A stretch of DNA of 64,000 nucleotides from Clostridia bacterium (GCA_017472255.1 JAFUQU010000027.1:40033-104032), one strand, 5' to 3'; shown: positions 25,579 through 34,796, counted from the first letter of the stretch. Program-made: numbers and translations. Notes: a model not told the origin generated them from the letters alone.

Positions 25579-27468
25579 ATGCTGGTATATCCCTTTTACG
25601 ATGAGCTGGACGTGCGGGTGACTTTTGAAAAAAGCTCACAGCTCTGTGGAAAAACAACTGCATCCGCCTTTTCGTCGAGCGACACGCTCACCATTACGGT
25701 GAGCGTGCCTCGTGCGTTCTGCGCGTCGGGCGCGGTGATGAAGCTCTACCGGGACGACGATATGTCGAATCGCGAGATTCCCGTGACCTTCGCGGGCTTC
25801 GGCGACGCGGCGGATATCTTCACCGTAACGCTGACGCTGGATGAATTGTGTCTTGACGGTGAGAGCGGGCTGTTTTACTATACCTTCGGCATCGATACGC
25901 CTTATGGCGTGCTGTACACCGCCCGGGACGGCAGTGTTACCCCCGACCGTGCGGGGGTGTCCTGCGAGCAGCTGACGGTATACGCTGCCGGATTCGAAAC
26001 GCCTGACCGCTTCAAGGGTGGCATGATGTACCAGATTTTCGTTGACCGCTTCTTCGACGGCGGCGTGAAAATCCAGCCCGACCCGGGCAAAATTGCCGAG
26101 CCGGACTGGGAAAGCGGCATTCCCCAATATGCCGACCATCCCGGCGGCGAGGTGGCGAACAATCAGTTCTTCGGCGGCAATCTGTGGGGCGTGGCGGCGA
26201 AGCTGGATTACATCCGATCGCTGGGCGTGGACGCGCTCTATCTCTGCCCGATCTTCGAGGCGGCGTCCAATCACAAGTACGATACCGGCGATTATATGAA
26301 GATTGACCGGATGTTCGGCGGCGAGGAAGCCTTCGACGCCCTGGTGGAAGGCTGTCACGAACGGGGAATGAAGCTGATTCTGGACGGCGTGTTCAACCAT
26401 ACCGGCGCGGACAGCCGCTATTTCAACAAATTTGGCCATTACAAAGGCGCAGGCGCGTACAATTCTAAACATTCCCGCTACTACAAATGGTACACCTTCG
26501 ACGAATATCCGGACGAATACCGCTGCTGGTGGGGCGTCAAAATCCTGCCCGCCGTAAAAAGCGATGAGCCGTCCTACCGCTCCTTTATCTGCGGCGAGAA
26601 CGGCGTAATCCGGCATTATCTGCGCCGGGGCATCGACGGCTGGCGGCTGGACGTGGCGGACGAGCTGGCGGACGGTTTTCTCGACGATCTGCGCGCCGCC
26701 GCCAAGACGGAGAAAGCCGATGCGCTGGTTCTGGGCGAGGTCTGGGAGGACGCCTCCAACAAGGTTTCGTACAACAAGCGGCGGCGCTATTTCCGTGGCG
26801 GACAGCTGGATTCGGTGATGAATTATCCGCTGAAGGAAGCGGTTATCGATTTCGTGCTGTCGGGCGATTCCAGACGGCTGGCGCAGGTTTCGACAGAGCT
26901 GTACGCCCACTATCCAAAGCAGGTCAGCGACGTGCTGATGAACTTTCTGGGCACCCACGACACCGAGCGCATCCTGACCGTTCTCGCCGACGCGGGAACG
27001 GAGACTATGACCAACGAGCATCTGTCCACCTTCCGGCTGGATGCCATCACCCGGCGGGAAGCGGTGGAGCGGCTGAAAATCGCCTGGGCGCTGCTGGCGG
27101 TATTTCCCGGCATCCCCTGCATCTACTACGGCGACGAGGCGGGCATGGAGGGCGGACGCGATCCCTTCAACCGTATGCCCTTCGTCTGGGGCAGGGAAGA
27201 TTGGGCGCTGACCGATTGGTATCGGCGGGTCGGCGAAATCCGCCGGAGCGAGAAGGTTTTTGCACGAGGCGATTTCGCTGTTCACGAAACGGGCGATGCG
27301 GGGCAGCTGCTGATTTCCCGCTCGGACGGGGATGGAACGCTGTACGCGGCGGTGAATCTGACCGGGAAGGATTGGGAGATTGCATTTGATACGCCGCCCC
27401 GGCGTCTGCTTGGAGAAGGAGACGGCGTCGTCGTGGAACCTTACTCCGCAGAGTATTTCAAGTTGTAA
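25579..27468 (+). CDS. Alpha-amylase family glycoside hydrolase (GH13)
   Basis: A 629-residue GH13 enzyme. Residues 1-140 form an N-terminal beta domain; the barrel follows from about 148 (MMYQIFVDRFFDG). Catalytic residues: Asp358 in GWRLDVADE, Glu387 in LGEVWEDASN, Asp461 in GTHDTERIL. The layout resembles neopullulanase/cyclomaltodextrinase-like enzymes that hydrolyse maltodextrins or branched limit dextrins; no signal peptide is present. As the last gene of the glycogen operon, with its ATG immediately after the glgP stop, it probably debranches or trims phosphorylase limit dextrin, since no GlgX-type gene is present here. The exact linkage specificity is not readable. Confidence 0.88.
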   Translation: MLVYPFYDELDVRVTFEKSSQLCGKTTASAFSSSDTLTITVSVPRAFCASGAVMKLYRDDDMSNREIPVTFAGFGDAADIFTVTLTLDELCLDGESGLFYYTFGIDTPYGVLYTARDGSVTPDRAGVSCEQLTVYAAGFETPDRFKGGMMYQIFVDRFFDGGVKIQPDPGKIAEPDWESGIPQYADHPGGEVANNQFFGGNLWGVAAKLDYIRSLGVDALYLCPIFEAASNHKYDTGDYMKIDRMFGGEEAFDALVEGCHERGMKLILDGVFNHTGADSRYFNKFGHYKGAGAYNSKHSRYYKWYTFDEYPDEYRCWWGVKILPAVKSDEPSYRSFICGENGVIRHYLRRGIDGWRLDVADELADGFLDDLRAAAKTEKADALVLGEVWEDASNKVSYNKRRRYFRGGQLDSVMNYPLKEAVIDFVLSGDSRRLAQVSTELYAHYPKQVSDVLMNFLGTHDTERILTVLADAGTETMTNEHLSTFRLDAITRREAVERLKIAWALLAVFPGIPCIYYGDEAGMEGGRDPFNRMPFVWGREDWALTDWYRRVGEIRRSEKVFARGDFAVHETGDAGQLLISRSDGDGTLYAAVNLTGKDWEIAFDTPPRRLLGEGDGVVVEPYSAEYFKL

Positions 27469-27565
27469 TTGTGCAATCTGCCCAGAGCGATGGCGCGATT
27501 TCTGTTGAGGTAAACGAAAAATCATAATTTCATGAAATTGGCTTTCAATTTTCCGATAATTGTGA

Positions 27566-27571
27566 TATAAT
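27566..27571 (+). promoter_or_regulatory. Extended -10 promoter of the flavodoxin-like gene
   Basis: TGATATAAT (TATAAT at 27566-27571), with a weak -35 TTTCAA at 27543-27548 (17-base spacer). It implies a leader of about 105 bases before the ATG at 27683. Confidence 0.55.
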
Positions 27572-27616
27572 AGAAGTAACAATAAGCGCGATACGCTGCG
27601 CGTATTACGTGTGTGC

Positions 27617-27644
27617 TCCCGTTTTAACGGCAACAGAAACGGGA
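27617..27644 (+). other. Leader hairpin(s) upstream of the flavodoxin-like gene
   Basis: TCCCGTTT (27617-27624) can pair with AAACGGGA (27637-27644). The same 5' arm can instead form the local hairpin CCGTT-TT-AACGG (27619-27630). The two are mutually exclusive. Whether this matters is unknown. Confidence 0.35.
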
Positions 27645-27682
27645 TACAATATTTATGTTGCCGAGAATGGGGATTGTTTATT

Positions 27683-28102
27683 ATGAAAATGCGTGTGCTT
27701 TATTATACCGGTAAGGCAAAGCTCAAGAATATTGCTCAGCTGATTACCGACAACTATGCGACCGAGAAGGTCAACTGCATGGATAAGATTCCGCCGGCTT
27801 ATTCCTGTGACAAGGAGCGCCTTGTTGTTCTGGTTACTTCGATTTCCAAGGATCCGGACAACGCGCTGATTCTGTTCTGCAAGGAGCTGACCAAGGCAAG
27901 AGCTCATAACGTGGCTTTTCTTGTTGACGGTCCGGAGGAAGGCGCTAAGGTACTTATCAATGCCGTGAAGGAAGCCGGTTCCAACGCCATCGAGGATGTG
28001 CTCTATGTAAAGGGCGGAATTCCTTTCCTGGGCGGCGTCAAGGACGACGAGAAGAAGCAGGTTACTGACTGGATGGAGAAGGTTACCGCTGCTCTGGCAT
28101 AA
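27683..28102 (+). CDS. Uncharacterised protein with flavodoxin-like beginning
   Basis: A 139-residue soluble protein, not recognised with certainty. It starts KMRVLYYTGKAKLKNIAQLI, which resembles the first beta-strand, phosphate loop and helix of a flavodoxin fold, and contains further alternating strands and helices (RLVVLVTSISKD, VAFLVDGPEEGAKVLI, EDVLYVKGGIPFLG). The FMN-contacting aromatic loops cannot be assigned, so flavin binding is not claimed. The ATG at 27683 follows GGGGAT at 9-10 bases; a longer frame from 27611 lies in the leader. Monocistronic, ended by a strong terminator. Confidence 0.6.
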   Translation: MKMRVLYYTGKAKLKNIAQLITDNYATEKVNCMDKIPPAYSCDKERLVVLVTSISKDPDNALILFCKELTKARAHNVAFLVDGPEEGAKVLINAVKEAGSNAIEDVLYVKGGIPFLGGVKDDEKKQVTDWMEKVTAALA

Positions 28103-28113
28103 ATATTGAAAAT

Positions 28114-28145
28114 AAAAATCCCGCGTCGCAAGACGCGGGATTTTT
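28114..28145. terminator. Bidirectional terminator
   Basis: Stem 28114-28127 with 28132-28145 (14 bp including the A/T tails) and GCAA loop; T runs on both strands. It separates the flavodoxin-like gene from convergent plsY. Confidence 0.85.
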
Positions 28146-28149
28146 GCAT

Positions 28150-28908
28150 TTATTTGCTTTCTTCCTCGGCGGGCGCTTCCTCCGCCTTTTCATCCTTCTT
28201 GAACTTATCCTTCTTCTTCAGGCTGAATTTGTTCTCCTTGCCTTCCATAAGACGCTTGATGTTCTCACGGTGGAGCCAGATTACCAACACCGCGTTCAGC
28301 AGCGAGCAGATCGCCGCAACCGCGCCTTCAGACACACCGCCGTGGGTGAAGGGATAAATGCGGTTCAGCAGCAGCGGATAGAGCAGCATACCGATGATCG
28401 ATCCCAGCGACAGGAACTTGGTGGAAGCCACCAGAATCACAAAAATAATAAAAAGAATCAGGAAGGTCAGCGGTTCAAGACAGAGCAGCGTGGTCGCCGT
28501 GACTACAATACCCTTGCCGCCTCTGAAGCCGTAGTAGATGGGGAAGGAATGTCCCACCACGCAGCAGAGTCCGGCAATGAACGCGCCGGCTTCACCTGCC
28601 AGCATCGTACCGATGAACACCGATACGGCGGCTTTGGCAGCGTCGCCCAGCAGGGTCATGCCCGCAGCGGCTTTGCCATATGTACGCAGCATATTGGTCA
28701 TGCCGCCGTTGCCGCTTCCGTAAGTGCGGATGTCTTCGTGAAATTTGTACTTTGAGATGATGACGGCGAAGTTCAGGCTGCCGAGAAAATAGGCAGCCGC
28801 GCCCGCGATAATGCAGAAAACCACGATCGACCATATGGAAATTTCATGGCTCTCCCCGGCAATCAGCATAGGCAGCAGACCGTTGGTACGGATTTCGTTG
28901 AGTGTCAT
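28150..28908 (-). CDS. plsY: Glycerol-3-phosphate acyltransferase PlsY
   Basis: A 252-residue membrane enzyme that transfers the acyl group from acyl-phosphate to glycerol-3-phosphate, the first step of phospholipid synthesis. Motifs seen: GSLNFAVIISK, TYGSGNGGMTNMLRTYG (active-site motif 1), VGHSFPIYYGFRGGKGIV (motif 2 with GGKG) and a third loop. Five or so membrane helices. The C-terminus has an added Lys/Glu-rich cytoplasmic tail (about 30 residues) and the N-terminus is slightly longer than usual. The start overlaps the end of der by 4 bases. Confidence 0.94.
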   Translation of the reverse strand: MTLNEIRTNGLLPMLIAGESHEISIWSIVVFCIIAGAAAYFLGSLNFAVIISKYKFHEDIRTYGSGNGGMTNMLRTYGKAAAGMTLLGDAAKAAVSVFIGTMLAGEAGAFIAGLCCVVGHSFPIYYGFRGGKGIVVTATTLLCLEPLTFLILFIIFVILVASTKFLSLGSIIGMLLYPLLLNRIYPFTHGGVSEGAVAAICSLLNAVLVIWLHRENIKRLMEGKENKFSLKKKDKFKKDEKAEEAPAEEESK

Positions 28909-30236
28909 TCTTCACTGTCTCCTTTCTGACGGATGATAATTTTGATGGGTGTGCCGCGGAAGCCGAAGACCTCGCGCAGCTGATTCTCCAGATAACGTTG
29001 GTAGGAGAAGTGGAACAGGGAAGCGTCGTTACAGAAGATTACAAATGTGGGGGGCTTGGTGCCGGTCTGGGTCATGTAGTAAATCTTCAGGCGGCGTCCC
29101 TTGTCGGAGGGCGGCTGAACACGCGCCATGGCGTCGTTGAGCACGTCGTTAAGCATACCCGTGGAAATGCGGGTGCAGTTCTGGTTGTAGACGTAGTTGA
29201 TCAGCTCAAAGAGCTTGACCACGCGCTGACCGGTTTTGGCGGACACGTAGAGCGTGGGGGCGTACATCATGTAGGACAGGGCGGTGTAAACCCTCTTGTC
29301 GTATTCGACGGTGTTCTTGTCCTCGGTCTCCATGGTGTCCCACTTGTTGATGACGATGATCGCCGCCTTGCCCGCTTCATGGGCGATGCCGGCGATTTTT
29401 TCGTCCTGCTCGGTGACGCCCTCGGCGGCGTCCACCATGATCACGCAGACGTCGGCGCGGTCTACCGCCATTTTAGCGCGCAGGACGCTGAACTTCTCGA
29501 TGCGATCCTCCACCTTGGACTGGCGGCGGATTCCGGCGGTGTCGATGAAGACGTATTTGCCGAATTCGTTTTCGATGCGGGTGTCCACCGCGTCCCGGGT
29601 TGTGCCGGGAATATCGGAGACGATCAGACGCTCCTCGCCCAGAATCTTGTTGATGATCGAGCTTTTGCCCGCATTGGGCTTGCCGATGACGGCGACCTTG
29701 ATCAGATCGCTCTCGTCCTCCGGTTCCTCGTCGGAGGGGCAAAGCTCCAGCACCCGGTCGAGCAGGTCGCCCGAACCGGTGCCGTGAATGCTGGACAGCG
29801 GAATCGGCTCATCCTCGAAGCCCAGCTCATAGAATTCATAGAATTCCATGGGCAGCGCGCCGATGGAATCGCACTTGTTGACGGCCAGAATCACCGGCTT
29901 GCGGCTGCGAATGAGCATGGTGGCGATATCCCGGTCGGCGGCGGTAAGACCCGTGGTCACGTCTACCATAAAGACGATGACGTCCGCCGTTTCCACGGCG
30001 ATTTCCGCCTGATTCTTCATTTGCTTCAAGATAATATCGTCGGTTTTTGGCTCGATGCCGCCGGTGTCGATGAGCATCATGGCGCGGCCGTTCCACTCGA
30101 TTTCGTAGTAGATGCGGTCGCGGGTGACGCCGGGGGTGTCCTCGACGATGGAAATTCGCTCACCGGCCAGCTTATTGAACAGGGTGCTCTTTCCCACGTT
30201 CGGTCGGCCGACGATGGCGATGACAGGTTTTGACAT
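28905..30236 (-). CDS. der: Ribosome-biogenesis GTPase Der (EngA)
   Basis: A 443-residue protein with two tandem GTPase domains and a C-terminal KH-like domain. G1 motifs GRPNVGKSTLFNKLAG (residue 8 on) and GKPNAGKSSIINKILG (about residue 185); G3 DTGG and DTAG; G4 NKCD and NKWD. It acts in 50S subunit assembly. It forms a minus-strand housekeeping cluster with DUF512 and plsY, an arrangement often seen in Clostridia. Full length, standard start. Confidence 0.97.
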   Translation of the reverse strand: MSKPVIAIVGRPNVGKSTLFNKLAGERISIVEDTPGVTRDRIYYEIEWNGRAMMLIDTGGIEPKTDDIILKQMKNQAEIAVETADVIVFMVDVTTGLTAADRDIATMLIRSRKPVILAVNKCDSIGALPMEFYEFYELGFEDEPIPLSSIHGTGSGDLLDRVLELCPSDEEPEDESDLIKVAVIGKPNAGKSSIINKILGEERLIVSDIPGTTRDAVDTRIENEFGKYVFIDTAGIRRQSKVEDRIEKFSVLRAKMAVDRADVCVIMVDAAEGVTEQDEKIAGIAHEAGKAAIIVINKWDTMETEDKNTVEYDKRVYTALSYMMYAPTLYVSAKTGQRVVKLFELINYVYNQNCTRISTGMLNDVLNDAMARVQPPSDKGRRLKIYYMTQTGTKPPTFVIFCNDASLFHFSYQRYLENQLREVFGFRGTPIKIIIRQKGDSEE

Positions 30237-30256
30237 ATAGGTTTTCCTTTCAGGGA

Positions 30257-30961
30257 TTATTTAATAAGGGAACGCAGGGTGTCGGTAATCGCGCCGTCGA
30301 TCTCATCAAGCGGTATGCTGAACTCAGCGTGTCCGCCTAGCGTGTAGACCAGCTCCACCGACAGCCCGAGCCGCAGCCCGTCCCCGCTGTCAATGACATA
30401 GAGGGGCGGATAGATGCCGTAAAGGTCGCTGTAGGCGATGAACATATCGGTGTAGTTTGTCTTGGTCAGAAGATCGTTCACGCCGCTCTCCAGCGTGAAA
30501 CCGCCGGAACGGAAGGTGTCCGCCAGCGCGTCGAAGTCCGCGATGAAATCATCGAATTCGTTATAGATCACGGCGCTTTCCGGATTGATGTTCAGCGTGT
30601 AGACGATGGTCTCGGGATAGGAGGAATCCGCGTCCGTAAAGCTGCCCGCGCAGAGGACGCTGACCAATCCGGGCAGCCGGCAGGTGACGGTCACATCGTC
30701 AATGACATAGGAATACGCCCCTTCCGCGTTGGCATAGCGAAGGTACTGCTCCATATAATCGACCACATAGCCGCGGATTTTTTCCTCCAGACTTCCGGAA
30801 ACGGCGTCCCCGGTGAGAACCGGGTAGGCGATTTCAATGAAGGAATCGCCGCTCTCCTGACTGTAGGTGGTCAGCGTACATTCGTAGTCCGGATTATCGC
30901 TCCCGCAGGCGGAAAGCGTCAGCAGGAACAGTGTGAGAAGCGCGCAGACAAATCGTTTCAT
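30257..30961 (-). CDS. Predicted lipoprotein of unknown function
   Basis: A 234-residue exported protein: MKRFVCALLTLFLLTLSAC is a signal peptide with lipobox LSAC (Cys19). The mature part looks like an extracellular alpha/beta domain (ETIVYTLNINPESAVIYNEFDDF) reminiscent of DUF3298-like regions, but I would not assign a family with certainty. It lies between der (20 bases) and the DUF512 gene (23 bases) in the same orientation and is probably cotranscribed. Confidence 0.75.
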   Translation of the reverse strand: MKRFVCALLTLFLLTLSACGSDNPDYECTLTTYSQESGDSFIEIAYPVLTGDAVSGSLEEKIRGYVVDYMEQYLRYANAEGAYSYVIDDVTVTCRLPGLVSVLCAGSFTDADSSYPETIVYTLNINPESAVIYNEFDDFIADFDALADTFRSGGFTLESGVNDLLTKTNYTDMFIAYSDLYGIYPPLYVIDSGDGLRLGLSVELVYTLGGHAEFSIPLDEIDGAITDTLRSLIK

Positions 30962-30984
30962 AAATCTTCACTCATGATTGGTAG

Positions 30985-32286
30985 TCATGCGAGCAGCCGG
31001 GCGACAAAATCGCAGCCGGTGCTTTCGGTCGGGATGACCTCAACGCCCAGCGCTTCCGCCAGCTCGTCAACGGTCATATCGTCAAGGAAGCGGTCGCCCT
31101 CCCGCCGGAGCATCACCGAAGGAATCAACAGGCGCTCGCCCAGATCCTTTCCCGCAAGCTGTGATGCCAGATCGCGCCCGGTGATCAATCCGGCCACGGT
31201 GATGTTGTGGCCAAAGAAATCGTTGACGATGGGATAGACCTGCACGTGCAGCGTGGGAACGAGTGCCGACAGGCGGTCGGCGAGGGTTCGAATAAAATCA
31301 TATGCGGCCATGCCGGTGGCAATGCTCACGTTCCGCTCCTTCGCGAGGTCGTGCTCGTCCAGAAAGTCCAGCTCGTCGTCGAATTCGGTCTGCATGGAGC
31401 GGATCATGCCCACGCCGTTTTCCAGCTGGGGATACTCCTCGTAGTATTCCTCATCGGGAAGTTCGCGTCCGGCTTCGATGTACAGCTCGTCTGCGCAGTA
31501 GAACAGGCGGGAACCGTACTTTTCAAGGCAGCTGTCGCCGAAAGCGTTTACCTGATCGATGACCGCTGCTGATTCTTCCTTTGTAAACAGCTCCAGCGGA
31601 TACAGCCCTTCCCGATGGTCGGTCAGCCCGCAGGGAACGATGGACACACCGCGAAGATGGGGGCAGAGCGCCGTCAGATCGCGCATGGTGCGGTCAAGCT
31701 CCGCGCCGTCGTTCAAACCCTTGCAGAGGACAATCTGGGCGTTCAGCTCGATGCCCGCGTCGGCGAACCGCTTCATATAGGCAAGGCATTCCCCCGCCCG
31801 CTTGTTTTTCATCATTTTCACCCGAAGCTCGGGATTGGTGGTGTGTACCGAGATGTTAATGGGGGAGGTTTTCATTTCGACGATCCGCTCCACGTCTGCG
31901 TCGGACAGGTTGGTCAGCGTGATGTAGTTGCCCATGAGGAAGGACAGGCGGGAATCGTCGTCCTTGAAATAAAGGGTATCGCGCATTCCTTTCGGAAGCT
32001 GGTCGATGAAGCAGAAGACGCATTTGTTCCGGCAGGACTGCTTGCAGTCCATCAGATAGGTCTCGAACTGAAGCCCGATGTCGGCGTATTCCTCCTTGCG
32101 GATGGTCACGTCGAACAGCTCCTCGCCGCGATGAATGGTCAGCACCACTTTCTTTTCACAGAGGCGGAACTGGTAATCCAGCACGTCCCGGATGTCGTGA
32201 CCGTTGATGGAGATGAGAATGTCGCCCGGCTGTATCTTATGCTTTGCGGCGGGGGATGCAGGCTCCACGCCGGTGATTGTTACCAT
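30985..32286 (-). CDS. DUF512 family protein (PDZ plus radical-SAM-like Cys motif)
   Basis: A 433-residue cytosolic protein. Residues 1-60 form a PDZ-like domain (VEPASPAAKHKIQPGDILIS), followed by the cysteine motif CKQSCRNKCVFCFIDQLPKG, which looks like a modified radical-SAM/Fe-S site, and the C-terminal DUF512 domain. Function unknown; the conserved link with der across Clostridia suggests a ribosome- or RNA-related role, which is inference. The ATG at 32286 follows GGAGG and sits one base past the stop of the YbaK-like gene, indicating tight translational coupling. Confidence 0.88.
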   Translation of the reverse strand: MVTITGVEPASPAAKHKIQPGDILISINGHDIRDVLDYQFRLCEKKVVLTIHRGEELFDVTIRKEEYADIGLQFETYLMDCKQSCRNKCVFCFIDQLPKGMRDTLYFKDDDSRLSFLMGNYITLTNLSDADVERIVEMKTSPINISVHTTNPELRVKMMKNKRAGECLAYMKRFADAGIELNAQIVLCKGLNDGAELDRTMRDLTALCPHLRGVSIVPCGLTDHREGLYPLELFTKEESAAVIDQVNAFGDSCLEKYGSRLFYCADELYIEAGRELPDEEYYEEYPQLENGVGMIRSMQTEFDDELDFLDEHDLAKERNVSIATGMAAYDFIRTLADRLSALVPTLHVQVYPIVNDFFGHNITVAGLITGRDLASQLAGKDLGERLLIPSVMLRREGDRFLDDMTVDELAEALGVEVIPTESTGCDFVARLLA

Positions 32287-32287
32287 G

Positions 32288-32845
32288 TTAAGCCTCCGTA
32301 AGATCGACATAGCGCGGTTCATGATGAATCGCGGGGAGAATGACGTCCAGCACATCGGACGTTTTCAGCTTCAGGCTGGAGGTGTTGACGCAGGGGTGGC
32401 AGCCGATGACTTCGTGCTGCACCACGTCCCGGTCGATGAGCAGCTCCACCATGTTGTCGGGATCGTTCATCAGCCCCAGCACGCTGACCGCGCCGGGTGT
32501 GATGTCCAGATATTTCTCCATATATTCCGGTCCCGCGAAGGACAGACGCGCCGAACCGATCTGCTTTGACAGAATCTTCGTGGCGAAATGCTTTTCGCCG
32601 GGCATCATCAGCAGGTAGAACCCGCTTTTCTGGGCGTTGGTCAGAAAGAGGTTCTTGCAGATGGCGATGTCCAGCAGCTTTTCCACCTCAAGGCAGGCCT
32701 CGATGGTGGCGGTAGCTTCGTGGTCCACGCGGATGAAGGGGACGCGCAGCGACTCCAGCAGGTCGTAGACCCGCGCTTCCTTGGGAAGGCGCTCGTCCGT
32801 GGGACGGGTGGTGTAAAGGGTAGGATCAAGATTTATTGTTGACAT
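32288..32845 (-). CDS. YbaK/ProX-type aminoacyl-tRNA deacylase
   Basis: A 185-residue free-standing editing domain of the PrdX/ProXp-ala type, which hydrolyses mischarged tRNA(Pro). Seen: FIRVDHEATATIEACLEV, ICKNLFLTNAQKSGFYLL with the functional Lys, and GCHPCVNTSSLKL near the C-terminus. The ATG at 32845 is chosen because the longer frame overlaps the PAP2 gene; no strong ribosome site precedes it, and its start lies 4 bases after the PAP2 stop, so it may depend on coupling. Confidence 0.85.
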   Translation of the reverse strand: MSTINLDPTLYTTRPTDERLPKEARVYDLLESLRVPFIRVDHEATATIEACLEVEKLLDIAICKNLFLTNAQKSGFYLLMMPGEKHFATKILSKQIGSARLSFAGPEYMEKYLDITPGAVSVLGLMNDPDNMVELLIDRDVVQHEVIGCHPCVNTSSLKLKTSDVLDVILPAIHHEPRYVDLTEA

Positions 32846-32849
32846 ATTT

Positions 32850-33710
32850 TTAATTATTATGATTCCGGGGTCTCCAGAACCAGACAATGGCAAAGGTTAT
32901 CGCCGCGCCGAACAACACGTCGGACAGATAGTGCGCGCCCACCCGCACCCGCGAGAAGGCAAGCAGCGCCACCCATATCGAAAGCAGCGTCAGCAGGACT
33001 GCATCCGCCTTCGCATTCTTTTCGCGCAGGAAGGGAAGATAATAGACAGACGTAAAAATCACCGCGGCGTTGGCTGTGTGACCGGAAGGGAAGGAGAAGT
33101 AACCGGTATAGCCCTGGGGCAGATACCAGCGCGTGAAGCGGGTCAGATCGCCGTCCAGTTGACGGAAGCGGACACGTCCCCAGCCCAGCTTGAAGCACCA
33201 GATCACAGCCAGCGTGGTGATCGCCGCGAAAACGCATCGGCAGGCCACGGAAAAGTGCCGTTCCAGCGTCTCGCGGGACAGGCTCATGACAAAGCGGAGC
33301 ATGGCGGTACAGACGATGACGGTGATCAGAATCGCCGCCAACAGTCCCCAGACGCCGAAATCAAAGGCTTCGCCCCGGGCGTCGGTTATCCACGCGGCGA
33401 TATAGTTGAAGGTTTCGTGAATCGTGTAAAACGCGGCTCCCACCATGCCGATAAAAGCCAGAACTGCCAGCAGCAGCTCACGGCGTCCGCGCCCCGGCTT
33501 CTTCATGAAGCAGGCAAGGATCAGGCCGCAGTTGAAGGAGGCGAAAAGAATGGCGGGCGGCTCGCCGATAATCTCCAGCGTCCGTCCGAAGGGGGACATG
33601 GGATCGGCGATGTACAGGGAAATGTCCAGATCGTACACCGTCGCAAGCCCGAGGGCGATGAGCCAGAGAACGGCAAAGGTGAGAAGAAGCGGTTTCGTTG
33701 TTTTACTCAT
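32850..33710 (-). CDS. PAP2 family membrane phosphatase
   Basis: A 286-residue integral membrane protein with about six helices. The PAP2 signature is complete: KLGWGRVRFR (motif 1, K-x6-RP variant with R), FPSGHTANAA (motif 2, catalytic His) and RVRVGAHYLSDVLFGAA (motif 3, R-x5-H-x3-D). Such enzymes dephosphorylate phosphatidic acid, undecaprenyl diphosphate or similar lipids at the outer face. The ATG at 33710 is supported by MSKTTKPLLLTF running into the first helix. It follows the glucokinase gene with a hairpin in between. Confidence 0.88.
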   Translation of the reverse strand: MSKTTKPLLLTFAVLWLIALGLATVYDLDISLYIADPMSPFGRTLEIIGEPPAILFASFNCGLILACFMKKPGRGRRELLLAVLAFIGMVGAAFYTIHETFNYIAAWITDARGEAFDFGVWGLLAAILITVIVCTAMLRFVMSLSRETLERHFSVACRCVFAAITTLAVIWCFKLGWGRVRFRQLDGDLTRFTRWYLPQGYTGYFSFPSGHTANAAVIFTSVYYLPFLREKNAKADAVLLTLLSIWVALLAFSRVRVGAHYLSDVLFGAAITFAIVWFWRPRNHNN

Positions 33711-33721
33711 AATAACATGAC

Positions 33722-33748
33722 GGCGGAGACGGAATAGACCGTCTCCGC
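33722..33748. terminator. Hairpin between glucokinase and PAP2 genes
   Basis: Stem GGCGGAGACGG with CCGTCTCCGCC (11 bp). It lacks a U tract on the minus strand, so it may only partly terminate or protect the glucokinase transcript end. Confidence 0.5.
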
Positions 33749-33771
33749 CCATGGACGAATCCGGGTCGGGA

Positions 33772-34731
33772 TTAAAGTCCGAGAACGGCAGCGCCGATGA
33801 TGCCGGCGTCGTTGCCCAGCTCGGCGATCTTCAGAGCCGTCGGCTTGATGGCCGCGTTGCCGTAGGTTTCTTCCTTAATGATAGCCTCCAGCGGATCGGT
33901 GAGGTAGTTCTTTTCGTTGCAGATACCGCCGCCGATAACCAGAACTTCGGGCTGGAAGATGTTGATGATGTTGGACAGACCGCAGCCAAGGTAGGAGATG
34001 TACATATCGACGACTTCCTTTGCGGGAGCGTCGCCCTGCTTCATGGCGGCGAAAGCGGTTTTGCCGCTGACCTTGCCCGCTTCCTCAGCCAGCTTGGTCA
34101 TGAGGGTGGGAATGCCCTTCTCGGCGCATTCGGCGATCTTTTCCTTGGTCATGTTGATGAGACCGGTGGCGGAGCTGTAGGCTTCCCAGCAGCCCTTGCG
34201 GCCGCAGGAGCACTGTCTGCCGTTGTGCTCGATAACGATGTGACCCAGCTCAGCGCCGGCGTAGTTGAAGCCCGCGTAGACCTTGTGGTCGATGATGATG
34301 CCGCCGCCCACGCCGGTGCCCAGCGTGATCATGACAGCGTCAGCCACACCCTTAGCGGCGCCTGCAACAGCCTCGCCCTTGGCGGCTGCGTTGGCGTCGT
34401 TCTCGACGAGAACCTTCTTCACCGGGATGAAGCTCTTGAGAACGTCAGCGATGGGGAACTGTACGAAAGGCAGGTTGTTCGCGTAGACGACTTCGCCCTT
34501 GACGGGATCGATAGCGCCGGGAGAAGCGATGCCCACGTATTCGATATCGTCGAAGGTCAGACCGGCGTCCTTCACCAGCTTTTCGCAGAGCGCGCCCATA
34601 TCCTTGATGATTTCCTTCGCGTCGCGCTGAGCCTCGGTGGGAACGCTGCCCTTGACAACGATCTTGTATTCGGAGTTTACAATGCCTGCGGCGATGTTGG
34701 TACCGCCCAGGTCTACACCAATATAGTACAT
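33772..34731 (-). CDS. ROK family glucokinase
   Basis: A 319-residue sugar kinase that phosphorylates glucose (or a related hexose) with ATP. Seen: VDLGGTNIAAGIVN (phosphate 1), VENDANAAAKGE (catalytic Asp), TLGTGVGGGIIID, AELGHIVIEHNG and the ROK zinc site CSCGRKGCWE. Full length for the family. The ATG at 34731 follows GAGGT; the open frame upstream to 34947 runs over the promoter and is rejected. Glucose-6-phosphate made here can feed the glycogen pathway after isomerisation to glucose-1-phosphate. Confidence 0.92.
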   Translation of the reverse strand: MYYIGVDLGGTNIAAGIVNSEYKIVVKGSVPTEAQRDAKEIIKDMGALCEKLVKDAGLTFDDIEYVGIASPGAIDPVKGEVVYANNLPFVQFPIADVLKSFIPVKKVLVENDANAAAKGEAVAGAAKGVADAVMITLGTGVGGGIIIDHKVYAGFNYAGAELGHIVIEHNGRQCSCGRKGCWEAYSSATGLINMTKEKIAECAEKGIPTLMTKLAEEAGKVSGKTAFAAMKQGDAPAKEVVDMYISYLGCGLSNIINIFQPEVLVIGGGICNEKNYLTDPLEAIIKEETYGNAAIKPTALKIAELGNDAGIIGAAVLGL

Positions 34732-34767
34732 AGCTATACCTCGCAAATAAAAAATTTTGATATCTTT

Positions 34768-34796
34768 ATTATAATGTATTTTTCCCGCAATGTCAA
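34768..34796 (-). promoter_or_regulatory. Predicted sigma-A promoter of the glucokinase gene
   Basis: Minus strand: -35 TTGACA (34796-34791), 17-base spacer, -10 TATAAT (34773-34768); both hexamers are at consensus. Confidence 0.8.
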
